A stretch of 64,000 bases of DNA, from contig OY783209.1 of NCBI GenBank assembly GCA_963678705.1, positions 19,329,311-19,393,310 on the forward strand. Reading direction: 5' to 3'. This document shows, piece after piece, positions 47,641 through 60,240 of the stretch. A program made the translations under genes and the position numbers. Below the pieces are notes generated by a model, which saw only the letters and a program-made list of their open reading frames with translations, ran no database searches and was not told the origin of the DNA. The DNA is from Panorpa germanica. Lineage: Eukaryota > Arthropoda > Insecta > Mecoptera > Panorpidae. Positions within the stretch are counted from its first letter, which is position 1; each line of letters opens with the position of its first letter.

Positions 47641-48120
47641 ATATCGGGTAAATGGTCGCCTGAGCAAATTGCACAATGTGCGTACTTTTTGAAATTGTTC
47701 GGGTCTTTTCAGGCTTCCAGGGTCCGTGGCTTGTTGACAAACTTTTGATTCAAATAATCCCACAGGAAGAACTCATGAAGGTCTGTCAAAATCATTATTT
47801 TCCGAAATTAGGCGTCCGGAAACCAATGGACGCAATAAAGCGATTGTGGGATGAGCTGTAGACTCGTCCTATGAAACCAAAGACGCCCCGTCCCGTTATC
47901 AGTGAGAATTGGCATCCAAACATCCGTTATCATGATCCGGAAACTACTCCAGCATCGTCTTGCGAGAAGAAAGGTCCAATGATTCTTCCCGCACAAAGTC
48001 CACTTTAGAACGTCACGGGTAGGATGTGGAGAGGTTCCTCGAGTATTAATTGAGTTATCATTGCACAAGATCCGCCATCATTTAGTTGAGAGTAGCTGGT
48101 CTTATCATCCCACAAACCCA
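47641..48120 (+). pseudogene. Possible degraded transposon-type reading frame
   Basis: Plus-strand frames give GKWSPEQIAQCAYFLKLFGSFQ, broken by a stop within 40 codons, then further fragments such as RPKTPRPVIS-like and IRKLLQHRLARR in other frames. The start recalls helix-turn-helix segments that precede insect transposase-like genes (DUF4817 type). The assignment is weak; it may be chance. Confidence 0.22.
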
Positions 48121-48339
48121 TGCTAATCCTTAATTTATTTTCGTCACGAAATCACAAAACATACCACACAACTAAAACTAAACATACATTTATATAACAC
48201 AATTCTATTTCCGCAGTATTGAATTCCTTTACTTCCTATGTCCTGTTCATTTTCGTACTTTATTACTTAAGCTATACACTTTTACAATCTATTGAATTTT
48301 TTATTGTTACAATTCTAAATATATGATGCTTGACTCCGA

Positions 48340-48378
48340 CTGCTGTGTCTTCGGGTTCGATCCCCGGACCAGATAGAT
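48340..48378 (+). repeat. tRNA-like B box (SINE or tRNA relic)
   Basis: GGGTTCGATCCCCGG contains a perfect RNA polymerase III B box (GGTTCGATCCC) with a pairing CGGG/CCCG T-arm. No A box or full cloverleaf is found upstream, so it is not a tRNA gene. Confidence 0.45.
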
Positions 48379-48847
48379 ATTTTCTGGGTTTGGTTATTAT
48401 GAAATTAATTTGATAGTATTAAAACAAATGAACTGAGACTGATAGTATTAAAACAAATAAGATAAGAATTTGAATCGTATAAACACTCTATAGATATGGT
48501 GTTAAAAATACACGTTATATGTGAAACAATTTAGAAAGACTGATTAAAAATTAAAAGACAAATTAAAAATATGATCGGCAAGAAGGTTGAATAAGCCAAA
48601 GCCTAAATAAAAAAAAAAAAGAAAACAATTCTAAATAAGCCTACAAGTAAATCTTAAAATACATCATCTTATATTGCACCTCCTGAAATAAAGGTTTCCT
48701 GCAAAGAAACAAGTAAGAATTCAAGTGACAGAAAATTTCAGTTTAGTTCCTAAAACGTTTTTTGAATAACATATTTTTTCACATAGATTTAAATAACATT
48801 TAAATCATAAATTGCAATTCTATAAACCAGATACAATTTGGCAAAAC

Positions 48848-49653
48848 CTAAAAATAAACGAAATATAAGAGCTTCTTGGTGCCCATAATTCGCTGTCTAT
48901 TTCTGTTGATTCCGGGAGCTATTTTATAATTCTGAAAACCTAAATTAATTTTGAAAAACTAAAAAATCAAAAAGAGGAGTGTTGTAGACGTTGTACGATT
49001 AGGGTACAACGGGGCATTTGTAGCATTTGTAATATCCGCAAATCTTAGCTTAAAATAAGATGTATTAAGCAGTACTCACCTCTATATTTCTTTGCTAAAT
49101 TTTGTAATTTGTTTAAGTTGTGGACATGATCCTTATTCTTATGGGTTTTCATAGACTGATGGTCGCTAAGCTTATGGGATTTTCTATGACCACGGTGAAG
49201 TTTTGAGATAGTTGTAGCAGATCGATCGGTTTCCACTAAAAAAATAAAGGCAATTAAAATATGGTCTCTTCATTAAATGGCGAATTATTTCAACAGATGT
49301 ACAATCATATTTACCGTCGTTATTCTTTAAGTCCAGAGAGTTTATATGTTTCTTCATAGATTGAGTCAATTCGGTTTTACTGGGTTCTTCATTGGAGGGG
49401 TATAGATGTTTGTTTTCAATATTTAAAGCTAATGTTTCATTTAGAGTCACTGCAAAAAAAGAAAACTATAATTAAGACGAGAAATTGGAGCTGATTCATT
49501 TTGTAAAAAAATATCATTCAAATACTTACAGTTTACGAGAGATCCACGGAGGAGGTTTGGGTGCCTAGTCAAATTACTTCCGGATTCTGTGGTCAGGAAT
49601 AATATCATGGCGACTACCCCCTCAAGCAGCAGCTGTACGCCCTTAAACCACAT
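48848..49653 (-). CDS. Four-exon gene for a small secreted basic protein (168 aa, predicted)
   Basis: Minus strand, exons 49653-49530, 49449-49315, 49235-49080 and 48939-48848, total 507 nt with stop. Introns have GT-AG ends (AACT|GTAAGT, GACG|GTAAAT, AGAG|GTGAGT; acceptors TTTTGCAG, TTTTTTTAG, AATTTAG), and all three are phase 1. The first exon encodes a hydrophobic leader (MWFKGVQLLLEGVVAMILFL), a likely signal peptide. The rest is Lys/His/Asn/Arg-rich with no cysteine once spliced, and carries KHINSLDLK, SKLHRGHRKSHK, KTHKNKDHVHN and KIAPGINRNRQR segments. Not recognised as any family; dibasic pairs would allow a peptide precursor. The last exon is the least certain. Confidence 0.5.
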
Positions 49654-51265
49654 TATATCTTTAACAAAAATATCAATAAAAAAAAAACTTTAAAAAAATG
49701 TGCTCAATAAAAAATAGATCCTGCACCTTAATAGTTAAAGTGCAATATGATTTTGTTTTATGGTGGCTTGTTTAGTTAAAAATCAAAGGTAACTTGATTA
49801 CGTGGTGTAAAAAGTTTGCCAACAATGAAATATAAGAATTTAGGATTATTTTATTGAACACACTGCTGCCCTTACAAAATCGTTGTGTTTTCTTTATGCA
49901 TGTATATTCTATGGACTAATTTCTGGTACTGCTACTGCAATAGAGACTATTTAGTCTCCCAAATAACATTTTTGAATTTTTTTTTAATAACATAATTCAT
50001 TACTAAATAATCCAAAATTTGAGTGCTCTCCAAAGTTTCCTACCGGGCCCCCTAATATTCTCAACACAACCTTTTCGAATTCTTCAATTTCCAATTTTAA
50101 AAAAGTTTTAGCATTCAACACCGTAATACAAATGCCAAATTTCAACTTTCTATCTTTTATGAATTAAAAGTTATAGAGCAAAAAGTAAAAAAAAAATTAT
50201 AGTTTTTTTAAATTACGGGTTTCCAGGAAATTCAGGGGAAATTCGAGGACGCCAAAAGTTTGAGGACTTTTTTTCTCTACGAAATAGACGATTTTCAAGA
50301 AAATGCGGAGCGGTTTTCGAGCTGCCATACGAATCGCGTAAACATATAAACTCTCACTTGAAACATTATATATAGAGATTAAAACGCTGATATCTTATTA
50401 AGAAATTGACCCCTGAAATTGAGTCTCATTTCACTAAATAATTTTTTGAAACGCTCTTCTAGAGGTAGATTCAAACACTCGACTGATATTTCAAGAAGTG
50501 CATATGGATTGTTGCTACATTGCATTGTACTCTCGCATACACCTGTGTCCAACACATGTATACGTATTTCTTCAATGGGTTAGTGACGGGGGGCTACCTT
50601 TAATGAGGCAGACTATTCCAGCCGTCACTTCAGTCCGTCGCGACCTACTGTGCGAGGAGCACCGCGTTAAAGTCTTCAGGAATAATTTTCTCTTCTTTTA
50701 AATAAAAACAATATTTTAATAATACCTAAATCTAATTTCATAATAAAATAACATTTAAATAACCTAGTGTCAACAGGATTTTATGTTTTTTAAGACATTA
50801 TGCATTTGAATTATTTTTTTCTTAATTTTAAAAGTGTTTTTTTTTAATTGTTTAATTATTGTAGCTGGCAGACCATCCTGGTATATAAAAGCAAAGGTAT
50901 GTGAAATATTTAATTTGTTTTTAAACTATTTTGTTTATATTTTTAAGCACGAAGTCCATTTAATAATTATTTTAATAATTAATTAAGGAAAGGTTTTTAA
51001 TTATTGTTAAAATTTATTTTATTAAGAATGTTGGAATTTTTTAAATATTTTTTGATTTGTTATTTATTGAACATATTTTTAATTTTGATACTGTCGCCGA
51101 AACTTTTGCTGTACACTGTCAAAAAAAGCTATGTAATATTATGTGCAAGTAGTATGCGCAGCAAATTGACTAATTCTAGTGAGCTGATGTCAAATTTCTT
51201 TTATCTTTGCAATATCTCCTTACCAGTGAGTCCTACGTTAAAAATAGTTATTATCAATTTGATAG
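49654..51265. other. No gene recognised (49,654-51,265)
   Basis: AT-rich. Frames at 50498-50701 and 51004-51273 are under 90 codons, the latter hydrophobic and Ile/Leu-rich as expected from AT-rich composition; neither has a recognisable family or splice context. Confidence 0.5.
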
Positions 51266-51640
51266 CCCAGTAAACATTTTGGAGTAAATTCTACTTAATT
51301 TCTATTACGTATCATGAATTTTTTGTCTGGAACGTGTTCGTTTTCTATTCAGTCGTTCAAAGGAAAGGTCCTTTTTATGAGCTACAGACATTGCAACGAC
51401 GGTTCACTGCTCAATTAAAAGCGGAGTAGGTTTATGATTTATGACCGGATAATAAAAATATACCCATGTGGGAAAGAAACAGAAATACTTAATGAATGAT
51501 GTTGGAAAAAGAAAGAATATTATTATGAAAAACTAACACAAAATCTGTGACAGGTAGAGAACTTGTAAAGCGTTAGAATAGAATTGTACGAGTGACTCGA
51601 ACTTCACCAAATAGGACACTTCACCAAATTGTTTACTGGG
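51266..51640. mobile_element. Short TIR element (375 bp), derivative of the 44.5-kb element
   Basis: CCCAGTAAACATTTTGG...CCAAATTGTTTACTGGG ends. Its left ~190 bp match, inverted, the right end of the 1,823-bp element, and its right ~180 bp match the left end, including the GTACGAGTGACTCGAAC palindrome. It is therefore an internally deleted, MITE-like copy in the opposite orientation. The flanks read AG on both sides, not TA. Confidence 0.8.
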
Positions 51641-52157
51641 AGAGGATTCAATTTCCTACAATTTGATCATACAACATTTTTTTGCATGTCTGATAAATAT
51701 TGAGCTGCACCGCTGTACAGTTGAACACAAAACAACGGATGACATTCAACAGCGAGTGCATGCGTTTACAATTTTGCCCATATCTCCTAAGCCCATTATA
51801 GTATTTTAAACTTATCATACATCATTTTAAAGGACTTTTAACGTTCTACAACTTTTTTTAAATTTTTTTTAATAAAATAAATACTTTATACAGAAATGTT
51901 TGAAACAAAAAAGGTGTATTGCTAATTTACAAAATTTTGTCACCTTTAATTGATTTTCTTGAACAGTTTTGTGACTTTAAAATTAACAAGCCTTATAAAA
52001 TGTGGTGTTTTGTACCATTGCATTATCTATAATTTCTGGTGTATTTATATTACAATCATTTTGTTTGTAATAATTGTTATTCTGTTTTGTGGGGTCTCAT
52101 TATAAAAGAATTAAATTACATGTTTCTTCAAAAAGATAACCGAAATCATAAGTTCGG
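51641..52157. other. No gene recognised (51,641-52,157)
   Basis: AT-rich sequence without open frames of note or repeats. Confidence 0.5.
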
Positions 52158-52255
52158 TATCATTCGGAGAACTCGTGACAGCTCAGTAAATGCAAACGTC
52201 AAGTCGTTAACTTCACGCTGCTACGCTTGCGGGTTCAATTCACGGACCATTTAAT
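52158..52255 (+). repeat. tRNA-derived SINE head, degenerate
   Basis: GACAGCTCAGTAAATG resembles an A box and GCGGGTTCAATTCACGGACC a degenerate B box, spaced about 45 bp apart as in tRNA-derived SINEs. The GGACCA run after the B box is shared with the 48.3-kb relic. Confidence 0.4.
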
Positions 52256-53618
52256 GGATTATTTACCAAATATAAACATATTCAACACCTATTTAAAATA
52301 TGAAAAACACACACGCTGTTCATATGTTTTAAAAGAGGCAACAACGGGTGCCGAATATGACTCAGGAGTTGAAGACACTGTAAAAATAAGAAGAAGCGGA
52401 GAAATTGTATTACGCAGAAATTTATGTTGAAGAGGAAAGACGCTGGAATTTAATCTGCTATTTAAGACAATATAAAATAATAATTTTAACCTGGTTTTTG
52501 ACAGATTCGTTTAAAAAGGTTCAAAAAAAAATTGCGTTTACAGTTTTCAATTGCAGCTAGAAATTACTTCAGGAAAATTAATCAAAAATTACTATTTTTA
52601 TACTAATACAATTTTGAGGTTATATTGTTTTCAACCTTGAAAAGTGTTAATTTATTACTTATATTTTAAGCTTATTACAAACGCGTGCGTACCAGTATTT
52701 TCCAAAACCATTGCCTTGTCTAGTATATCTATTAAATCCCAAGAAAACCAGGGATTTCCTGTTCAAATATATCATAAACGTCATATTTCATTAATCATCG
52801 CATTCCAGAAGTGACATATTCCCACTTGGTACAGTATGGCCGCGACTCTGTTTTGGAAGTCCACATTTCTGGTAATGCTGTAGGATATTATTAACCGGTT
52901 TAAAACAAAAATACATTTCATGTTATCAGTTATAATCTGTTTAATATTTGATTTTAAATAATAATACATAATACACAGCGTTTCCGTTATGCAGTATTCC
53001 GTGGACAGTAACGTACGAGTGTACGACGATGGACAGACACAGCTGTTGCTGACAGCCGTACTGTCCTAAGTGTTGCATAGGATTGTACTTGACAATTAAG
53101 GAATTTGCAGTTAGGACATAACCTTACTTATTTAAGTTTAGTGGATGCATTTCACGCAGGATTTTAATAAAGCTTTGCTTAATAATTCTTTGATTAAATA
53201 CAAATCATATGAGTCTAATTATTTTAACATTGACAACGCCGTTTTTATAAAAAACGAAATCAAAATTTTGTAATTTTAACACGGGCTCTTATGGAGAATA
53301 CAAATTTTAATGGGAAGGGTTTCGTTTATATTCCAACGTAATGCAGAAACTTTATGAAAATTTTATGTAGACCTCATAAAATAAATTAAAGTTATGGACC
53401 ACGTCGTTATCGAGATTAACTCGCGTAGTTGTCACGATCATTTCTGCATTTAGTATTAAGAACAGTTTAAACTCAATTTTATGTTACAGAGTTAAAATAT
53501 ATAAATTATAAATAGAACTGAATTGTGCGGCACTTTAAAGCTTTGTCGTTTTTATGCAAATTATTTAATCGTACTTTTTGGTGTGTCAGAGTCAAGCATC
53601 ATTGCTCTCGCCCATCTG
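52256..53618. other. No gene recognised (52,256-53,618)
   Basis: Short frames only. The 52227-52430 frame (67 codons) may be the body of the SINE-like repeat or a chance frame. A GC-richer patch lies at about 52,985-53,060. Confidence 0.5.
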
Positions 53619-53708
53619 TGTTGTCATATGTGTATGGCTTCTACTGAAATAATAAAATGTTGCCATATGTGTGTGGCTTCTACTGAAATATTAAAATGTT
53701 GCCACACA
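53619..53708. repeat. 39-bp minisatellite, ~2.3 copies
   Basis: Two consecutive 39-bp units starting TGTTGYCATATGTGTRTGG and ending AAATAWTAAAA differ at a few bases; a third begins TGTTGCCACACACA. Confidence 0.9.
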
Positions 53709-56700
53709 CATTTTATGTTCTGTATTGAACAGTGGGGTTCTGCTAAAGGCAGGGTCTATACAGACCCAATAGAATCGATTGAAGCCTCTTAAAATTTCAA
53801 AATGCGTGACGCAATTTTCGAAATAGACCCTCCATTTTGCCAAAAAGTGATTGAAAATTTTGATAAAATAATCTACATCTGTCAGCGTGCTCATGGTGGA
53901 CATTTGTCCGATATCTTTTTTCATTCATAATTGCCAAACCTTACTCTTTCTAATACAATAAAAAATTAAATCATTTTCATCTAAATTCTTTGTTTAATTT
54001 TGTTTTAAAAAACAAAGTTCTTGTTGAAAAACTCTTGTTGTTATAGGAAGCTACAAATTGTACGTTTTTGACCCCAGTTTTGGCCTGTTTCAAGTTTGTC
54101 TATCATTGCCACATGTTCCATTGTCTACCTGACGAAACCAAGGCTGAAAATATGTTATACTCAATTAATAAATTAATAAAATTAAAATCAATTAGTATGA
54201 TAAACATGATCGCCATACTTGCATATATTTAAAATGGCGGCCATGTTTCCAATATTTAATTCATTTCGTTACCAATTTAATAATGACAACAATAATTCGA
54301 AACAATTCATTAACAAATTTGTGTCAAAATGTGTCAAGGTCACTGATTGGACGTGGAAAGGCCAAAGGTTTTGTTTACCTGGGATAGTCTACACCTGACG
54401 GAAATACAAGCGATCCTAGAGTATTTCCTAATTTGAAACACAATGTCTTCGTTTCTTCAAGAGTGTCGTTTAATAGATTTGTTTAATTAATAAGAGAGTC
54501 TATTATATAGAAGTCATTCTTTGGGGTTGATTTTTTAATTATTTAGTGAAATATTGCTTAAGGAGGTACAGGACGTACCGTCAATGCAAAAAGTTTATCT
54601 CTCGGTAATACGAAATGCAAAATACGAAGTACATGAGGGACGAGCAAATATTGGGACACTATTCAAAATAAATTTTTCAATTCCCTATTAAACTGTCTTT
54701 TGCTTGTTAAAATGATTTTTTTATGCATATAATAGTTTAATAAATGAAAAATTACCTATAATTAATATCAAATTTATATTAATTCAATTTAAATACAAAT
54801 TAAATATTTTAAATGTAAATTTACGTGTTGACGCATGCGAGATTTGGTTCTTTGACAAATAAATTGCTATATTTTATATAATATTTATTTAGATTTTGAA
54901 TTTCCCGCTCAAATTAGCATTTGCAACGTTGCCGGCTAATAACCCACAATTACTGTTTCTTACTGGTTTTATTTAAATATTTTCGTAAATAGGTATCCTT
55001 TTGATAACTTTCTTTTTGCAATAGTTATAGAAAAGTTTCTGTTATATACACATAGTTTATGAAAGCCGTGTCACCATTTTTGAATAGTTAAAATTATATT
55101 ATGTGGTGAAATGGAGCTAAAAATTATGATTTGTATGGAAAATGACTATTTTTAATTACGTATAAAAAGAAAACTAGGAACCCTAGATCTCTAAAATTTT
55201 GAGACAGCATGTATTTTAATTATTGGTATCGACCCTCCAAATATCACGAAGTTTTCATCATTTATGTTTACATCCTGTATCTCCTTAATATACGTATATT
55301 GACGTTTTTAATTTATTAAATATCTAAAAATTTGCGCACATATATGAGGAAAATAATAAAATAAGTAATATTATTTATTTTTCGATTTGTATCACGATAT
55401 TACCTTGAAACATTATGGGTCGACGGACCAGCTGCTATAGCTTTGTCGATTAATTCTGCATCTATCTCCTTTGCACTTCTCTTGATTAAGGGGTTGTATA
55501 CAGTTATTAGGTCCAAAAAAAATATCCTGAGAAGACTATTAATTGTATTAATGTAAAATTTTGTAACATTAAATAAAATTATAAAATAATTAACTTTTAT
55601 ATTGTATTTAAATATTTTTGTATTTGCAAAAATAGTAATTTGGAAGCTGCTATAGCTGATCTGCCGGAGCTCCTCTCAAAAAAGGCATCTTGCGGTGACC
55701 ACGATATCTCTGGACTGGAAATCAATCAAAGGATTAGGAAAAATAATTTTTTTTGACCAAATGGTGATTTTTCAAAAAAAATAATCAATTTTTGGCGAGA
55801 AATTATCGGTGAGATAAAACCTTCGATTAATTTAAAAAAAAATTGCTTAAGAAGCTTGTGTTAAAATTTGAGACTGATCGGTTCAGCCGTTACTGAGAAA
55901 TCTTGGTCACCGAATTTAAAAACACAGTTTTCAGAAAAACGCATTTAAAGTTTTAAGTTATAGTGTTTCATGCACTATACATAGAATAATTTTTGTTTTT
56001 CATCTTACATAACTTCGAAAGTAATCGCCGAAAATAATAATAATAATAATAATAATAATTTACTTGAAATTTTCTGTGTGTGTACTTAAAAATAAAATTC
56101 ATATTTCTCTTTTGTAAATATTAACTATATATAACCCCTAACCCAGTGATAGTAATGGTTGGCTAGTAGAAGTGGGGAAGAACGTGAGGAAGCAATGACG
56201 TCATGAACTGAAGGTACTTTTTGAAGGTACATGAACTTTTGTAATTTTTTATCCCTTTCAGCGGGGCGGGGTTAAAGTATAAATATTTTTTTTTCATTTT
56301 TTTAAATTTATTTATATTAATATACAACCTATTAAGTTTATTGTGTAAAAAGTTGAAGTCGATTGCAGTAGAAGTGTCGGAGATATAGAGTTTTAAGTCT
56401 TCACCTCTCTGGTCTGGTTTCGTCTTTCTTTGAAACTTTTAAGATCGCTTTCTCACACTTATCTTTTTCAGAGTCGGTGCCCTCTCTAGCTGAAAATCTA
56501 CTGCACCGATCCTTTTGAAATTTTGCACACTCTTTCTTTACATAAATACCGAGGTAGCGCTGTCGAGTTTTTTTTTTCTCTGTAATTTCAAATTGATTAA
56601 ATTAAAGAACACGATTATAGAATTGGAATTTTCTTCTTTGTTGTTAACTAGATGCAAAGTTACCAGAATAAATTCGCTATATCTTGAAGTCAATTCATTT

Positions 56701-57967
56701 CGTTTTCTAACTTTCCTTTTATGAATTTAATAAAATTGTGTCGTGAAAGAGCTACTTTTTCGCATCGATTATTTTCTTTAGTGACTGAAAAATAGTTTTA
56801 CTGATTAATAAAATGACATATATTGCACAGCATGTTGTTGCATATGACAATTACTGTTATAAATGAACTATAATAATAAATCGATTATAGTATTTTTTTA
56901 TAATTCTTGATTCTACAATTCTTGATATTACAAATATTAGTTAAGTTAGGTAAAATAAACAAAGTCTTTTATTTATTATTTAGCACTCAAAGATATAGTT
57001 TTATTCAACAAAATCTAAATACGAATCTGCATCAAAAACACTATCTGTCTCTATCTATCTCATTATTACATCTATCTATCTCTCTCTAACTCATTATTTC
57101 ATATTCATCCCTTAACAATACAATCCATGTCGTTCAGGTATAAATACATTTTTTAACATTCCTTATGTCCATCTGAGGTTTAAATGAGGTCCACACAGTA
57201 ATAAAATAGCTCAGACTTAAGATAAGACGAGAATCATAATTTCATTTAGCATCAAGCGAGGGTCATGTAATAATGCTTAGTATGAGACAAGGTTCACTTT
57301 ACTGTTTTCAGGACGAAGAAATAACACAGATTTTTGATCATTTTTTTTTGTGACGTATGCGGAGATTCGCTGTCAATGACTCATCTTTTAATAATTATTA
57401 ATGTCAATTTCACAAAGTATTCCTTAAATATTGTTTTATCATGTACTAATTATATAAATAATTATATACTAACTGTGTCGTCAAAATACATTATCGAATA
57501 TATGCCTAATTATTAAATGGGAAGAATGGCTATTTCAAACGTTGATAACTTCTGTAATATTACGAATTGAATAAAACTGTTTCGATATTTGAGGTTATAA
57601 AAGTCAACTTTATCAATATATGGCGCATCTTTATATAAATTCAGTTATGATTCACAAGGCAGTTGCAAGGAATTGCTTAGATATCGATTGGAACAACTAA
57701 TCGATGTATCGCAAAGCTTTGTAAGGGTAATTGCTTGACCAATCCAATAAAAAGCCGGCTGTTAAGTTAATAGCTTTCAAATTATAGTTTTTTGTTTAAA
57801 GAGGCATTTACCTGGTTAGCTTTAGTTCATTATCAAGGTTAACGATGGGAAATTTCCTATCGTCTGGAAAATTGCGTTGTGTGAAAGGTTGCAGGGGCAC
57901 CCATCGCTTTACAAAGGACTTTTATTTACGTGTAGTTCACTACTTACAATCTTAGACAAAAGTACAT
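53709..57967. other. No gene recognised (53,709-57,967)
   Basis: AT-rich, with frames under 80 codons. Contains an (AAT)n run at 56033-56060 and a CTAT/CTCT-rich patch at about 57,045-57,105. No conserved domain or splice pattern is visible by eye. Confidence 0.5.
56033..56060. repeat. (AAT)n microsatellite
   Basis: Nine uninterrupted AAT units. Confidence 0.95.
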
Positions 57968-58555
57968 AATCCGATCAATTTAAACATAAAAATAGTGGTC
58001 AAATAACAAAAATTCCCGGAGAGCCAAACATTGGTGGAGAACTAGGGTTTATCATTACAAATAGAGTTTTAAAAATCTCCATCGATTCTATGCGTGCTTC
58101 AAAAGTTATTCGATGTCAAAGGTCAAAATTTGAGGTTTTTTTGATTTTTCTCGAAAACGGTGTGTTTTATAAAAAAAAAACCTCAAACCAAAGTTGTAGA
58201 TTTTAACCTCACAGGTGGCGTAGAAATGTGTGCATATCATGTATAATGTGACTCTTAGAATCGCGATTTCTCAGGAATTGTAACTCTTAGGGAAAAAATC
58301 AGAAGGACCATTTTTGTAGAGAATTTTAAGATCTACAACTTTGGTTAAAGGTTTTTTTTGATAAAACTTACCGTTTTCGAGAAAAATCCAAAAAACCTCA
58401 AATTTTGATGTTTGACCTCGAATAACTTTTGAAGCACACATAGAATCGATAGGGATTTTTAAAACTTCATTTGTAATGATAGACCCCAGCTCTCCACAAA
58501 TATTTGGCTCTCTTGGAATTTTTGTTATTTCAAATGTCTATCTTGACCGGGCTAA
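57968..58555. mobile_element. Fold-back element, ~590 bp with ~235-bp inverted arms
   Basis: The left arm (AAATAACAAAAATTCC at 58001 through the AAAGTTGTAGATTTT block near 58205) is the reverse complement, at high but imperfect identity, of 58328-58530. About 120 bp of spacer contain GACTCTTAGAATCGCGATTTCTC. The right end reads GACCGGGCTA and recurs in the 61.27-kb half copy; the matching left end is eroded. No coding capacity. Likely a MITE or a hairpin-forming short element. Confidence 0.85.
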
Positions 58556-60240
58556 CAGTCGGGTATTAAATATGAACTTTACGTACACTCCTTACAAAAT
58601 AGTATTTTATTCTTTTTGGACACTCAATACATGTTTGCTTTTATATACATATTTAAAAACCAAATGCAAAGATGGCAACACTGCCTACTGCAACGCTGTA
58701 TTTATTTTTTATTAAATGACCGCACAATTTAAAAAATAGATGAATCTTTCCTAATTTGTTTCTCTACAAAATATCAGTTTTATAACAAAATCTATTTAAC
58801 CGTTCTCGAGATATACGTTACTATATAATGATGCCTACTTATTTTATACTTTGTAAGCGTGGATATGTTATTTATTAATATCTTGCTGTGAAGCTGGTCT
58901 AAACATTTGAAATGTTGTCTTTAAATTAGGGACACATCTGACACATATTAACATCATATTTAAATTTTATCAAATTCTGCAGAAAAGTTGTTTAATAATG
59001 AACTACCATAAATTTAGTAAAGCCGAAGTATTTTACTGGATGAAGCTACAGTTAAGTAAGACTCTATTTCGAAATGAGAACTGAAAAACAAAATTTACGG
59101 CCCTAAGGGCCTTATTCTGTAACTTTTTAAAAAATCGACCTTATTTTTTTAGGGGTGGAAATATTTAATTTTTTCATCGATAGAATAAGGTCGCTGTATT
59201 TAAAATATCTAAAGTGGTATACTGTATGCAAAATTTTCCATCGCCATTATAATGTACAGCAGTGAAAAAGTATAAACTGGTATTGATGACATTTCACCAA
59301 TCACGACAAAGTATTAATTAAAAAATATAGAAAATATTTTAAATGACAGTTGTTTATATAATTCCTACATGTCAAAATCTATTAAAAAAAGGCCAAATGG
59401 CATCTACGAAAAGAAAAACGGAAAAATCACTGTGGGAAATAATTATTATAAATAGAATTTGAAATGGCTATGCACAATTTATGTAAAAAAAGCATTTACC
59501 TGAAGCAATAATTGACAAACAACATAACCTCAATTTCTGATATATTTATATATTCATATGTATACATATTATTATATCTATGGATAGATTGTATTATTCT
59601 GGGATGTCAATAAAAAAATAAAAAATATATGTATACATATAAATACTAACTTATTTTCTATTTTTTCGTAGAATCCTCTAACTACAGCAAATAATAGTTC
59701 AAATTGTTTCACAGTTCTCAAAAATACAGCGATAAAAAATTTTGATGTCACCGCTGAAGGCGACTTTATAATTTGGTCAATTTTTTTCCAGCGACAAAAA
59801 TTAAATCGATGGAAATTTCTTATAGAATACCAAATAAAAAATCATCGCTTTTGTGACGTCATTCTACAGCTATGAAGTTTCTTCACCGGTGGAAATATTT
59901 TACAGAATAAGGCCGTAAATGTTTTTTTATAATTTTTTATATCAATGATTTACTATATATAAATTTTCAAATTTCAAAATGTTTTTGATTTTTATATGCG
60001 TTTTTTGGAAAGGCAAGGGGTGTACAGGTTGTATTTTATTAGAATTATGAACAAAGTATATTTCGTTTATCACATTTATTTAATCCGTATATTTAGAACT
60101 TACAATTTATTTCTTTACTTAACTTTAATTAATTTTAATAATTTTACATTGTAACTAGAGCGCTATTATTTTCCTTTTGATAATTTCCTTTTTGCATTTA
60201 ATATTTTATAAGATTTTGTTTTTTTGAAATGCTTGTAATA
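58556..60240. other. No gene recognised (58,556-60,240)
   Basis: AT-rich. On the minus strand the 24 codons downstream of the ELM2-SANT stop (60240-60169) stay open and continue the SANT pattern. Nothing else is recognised. Confidence 0.5.

Noticed and set aside
48340-48378. A true tRNA gene
   Set aside because: Only a T-arm is formed; no acceptor stem, D-arm or anticodon arm can be drawn upstream.
51004-51273. Hydrophobic 89-codon frame that could suggest a membrane receptor exon
   Set aside because: Ile/Leu/Phe-rich frames are expected in AT-rich DNA; no splice context or motif, and it runs up to the TIR element.
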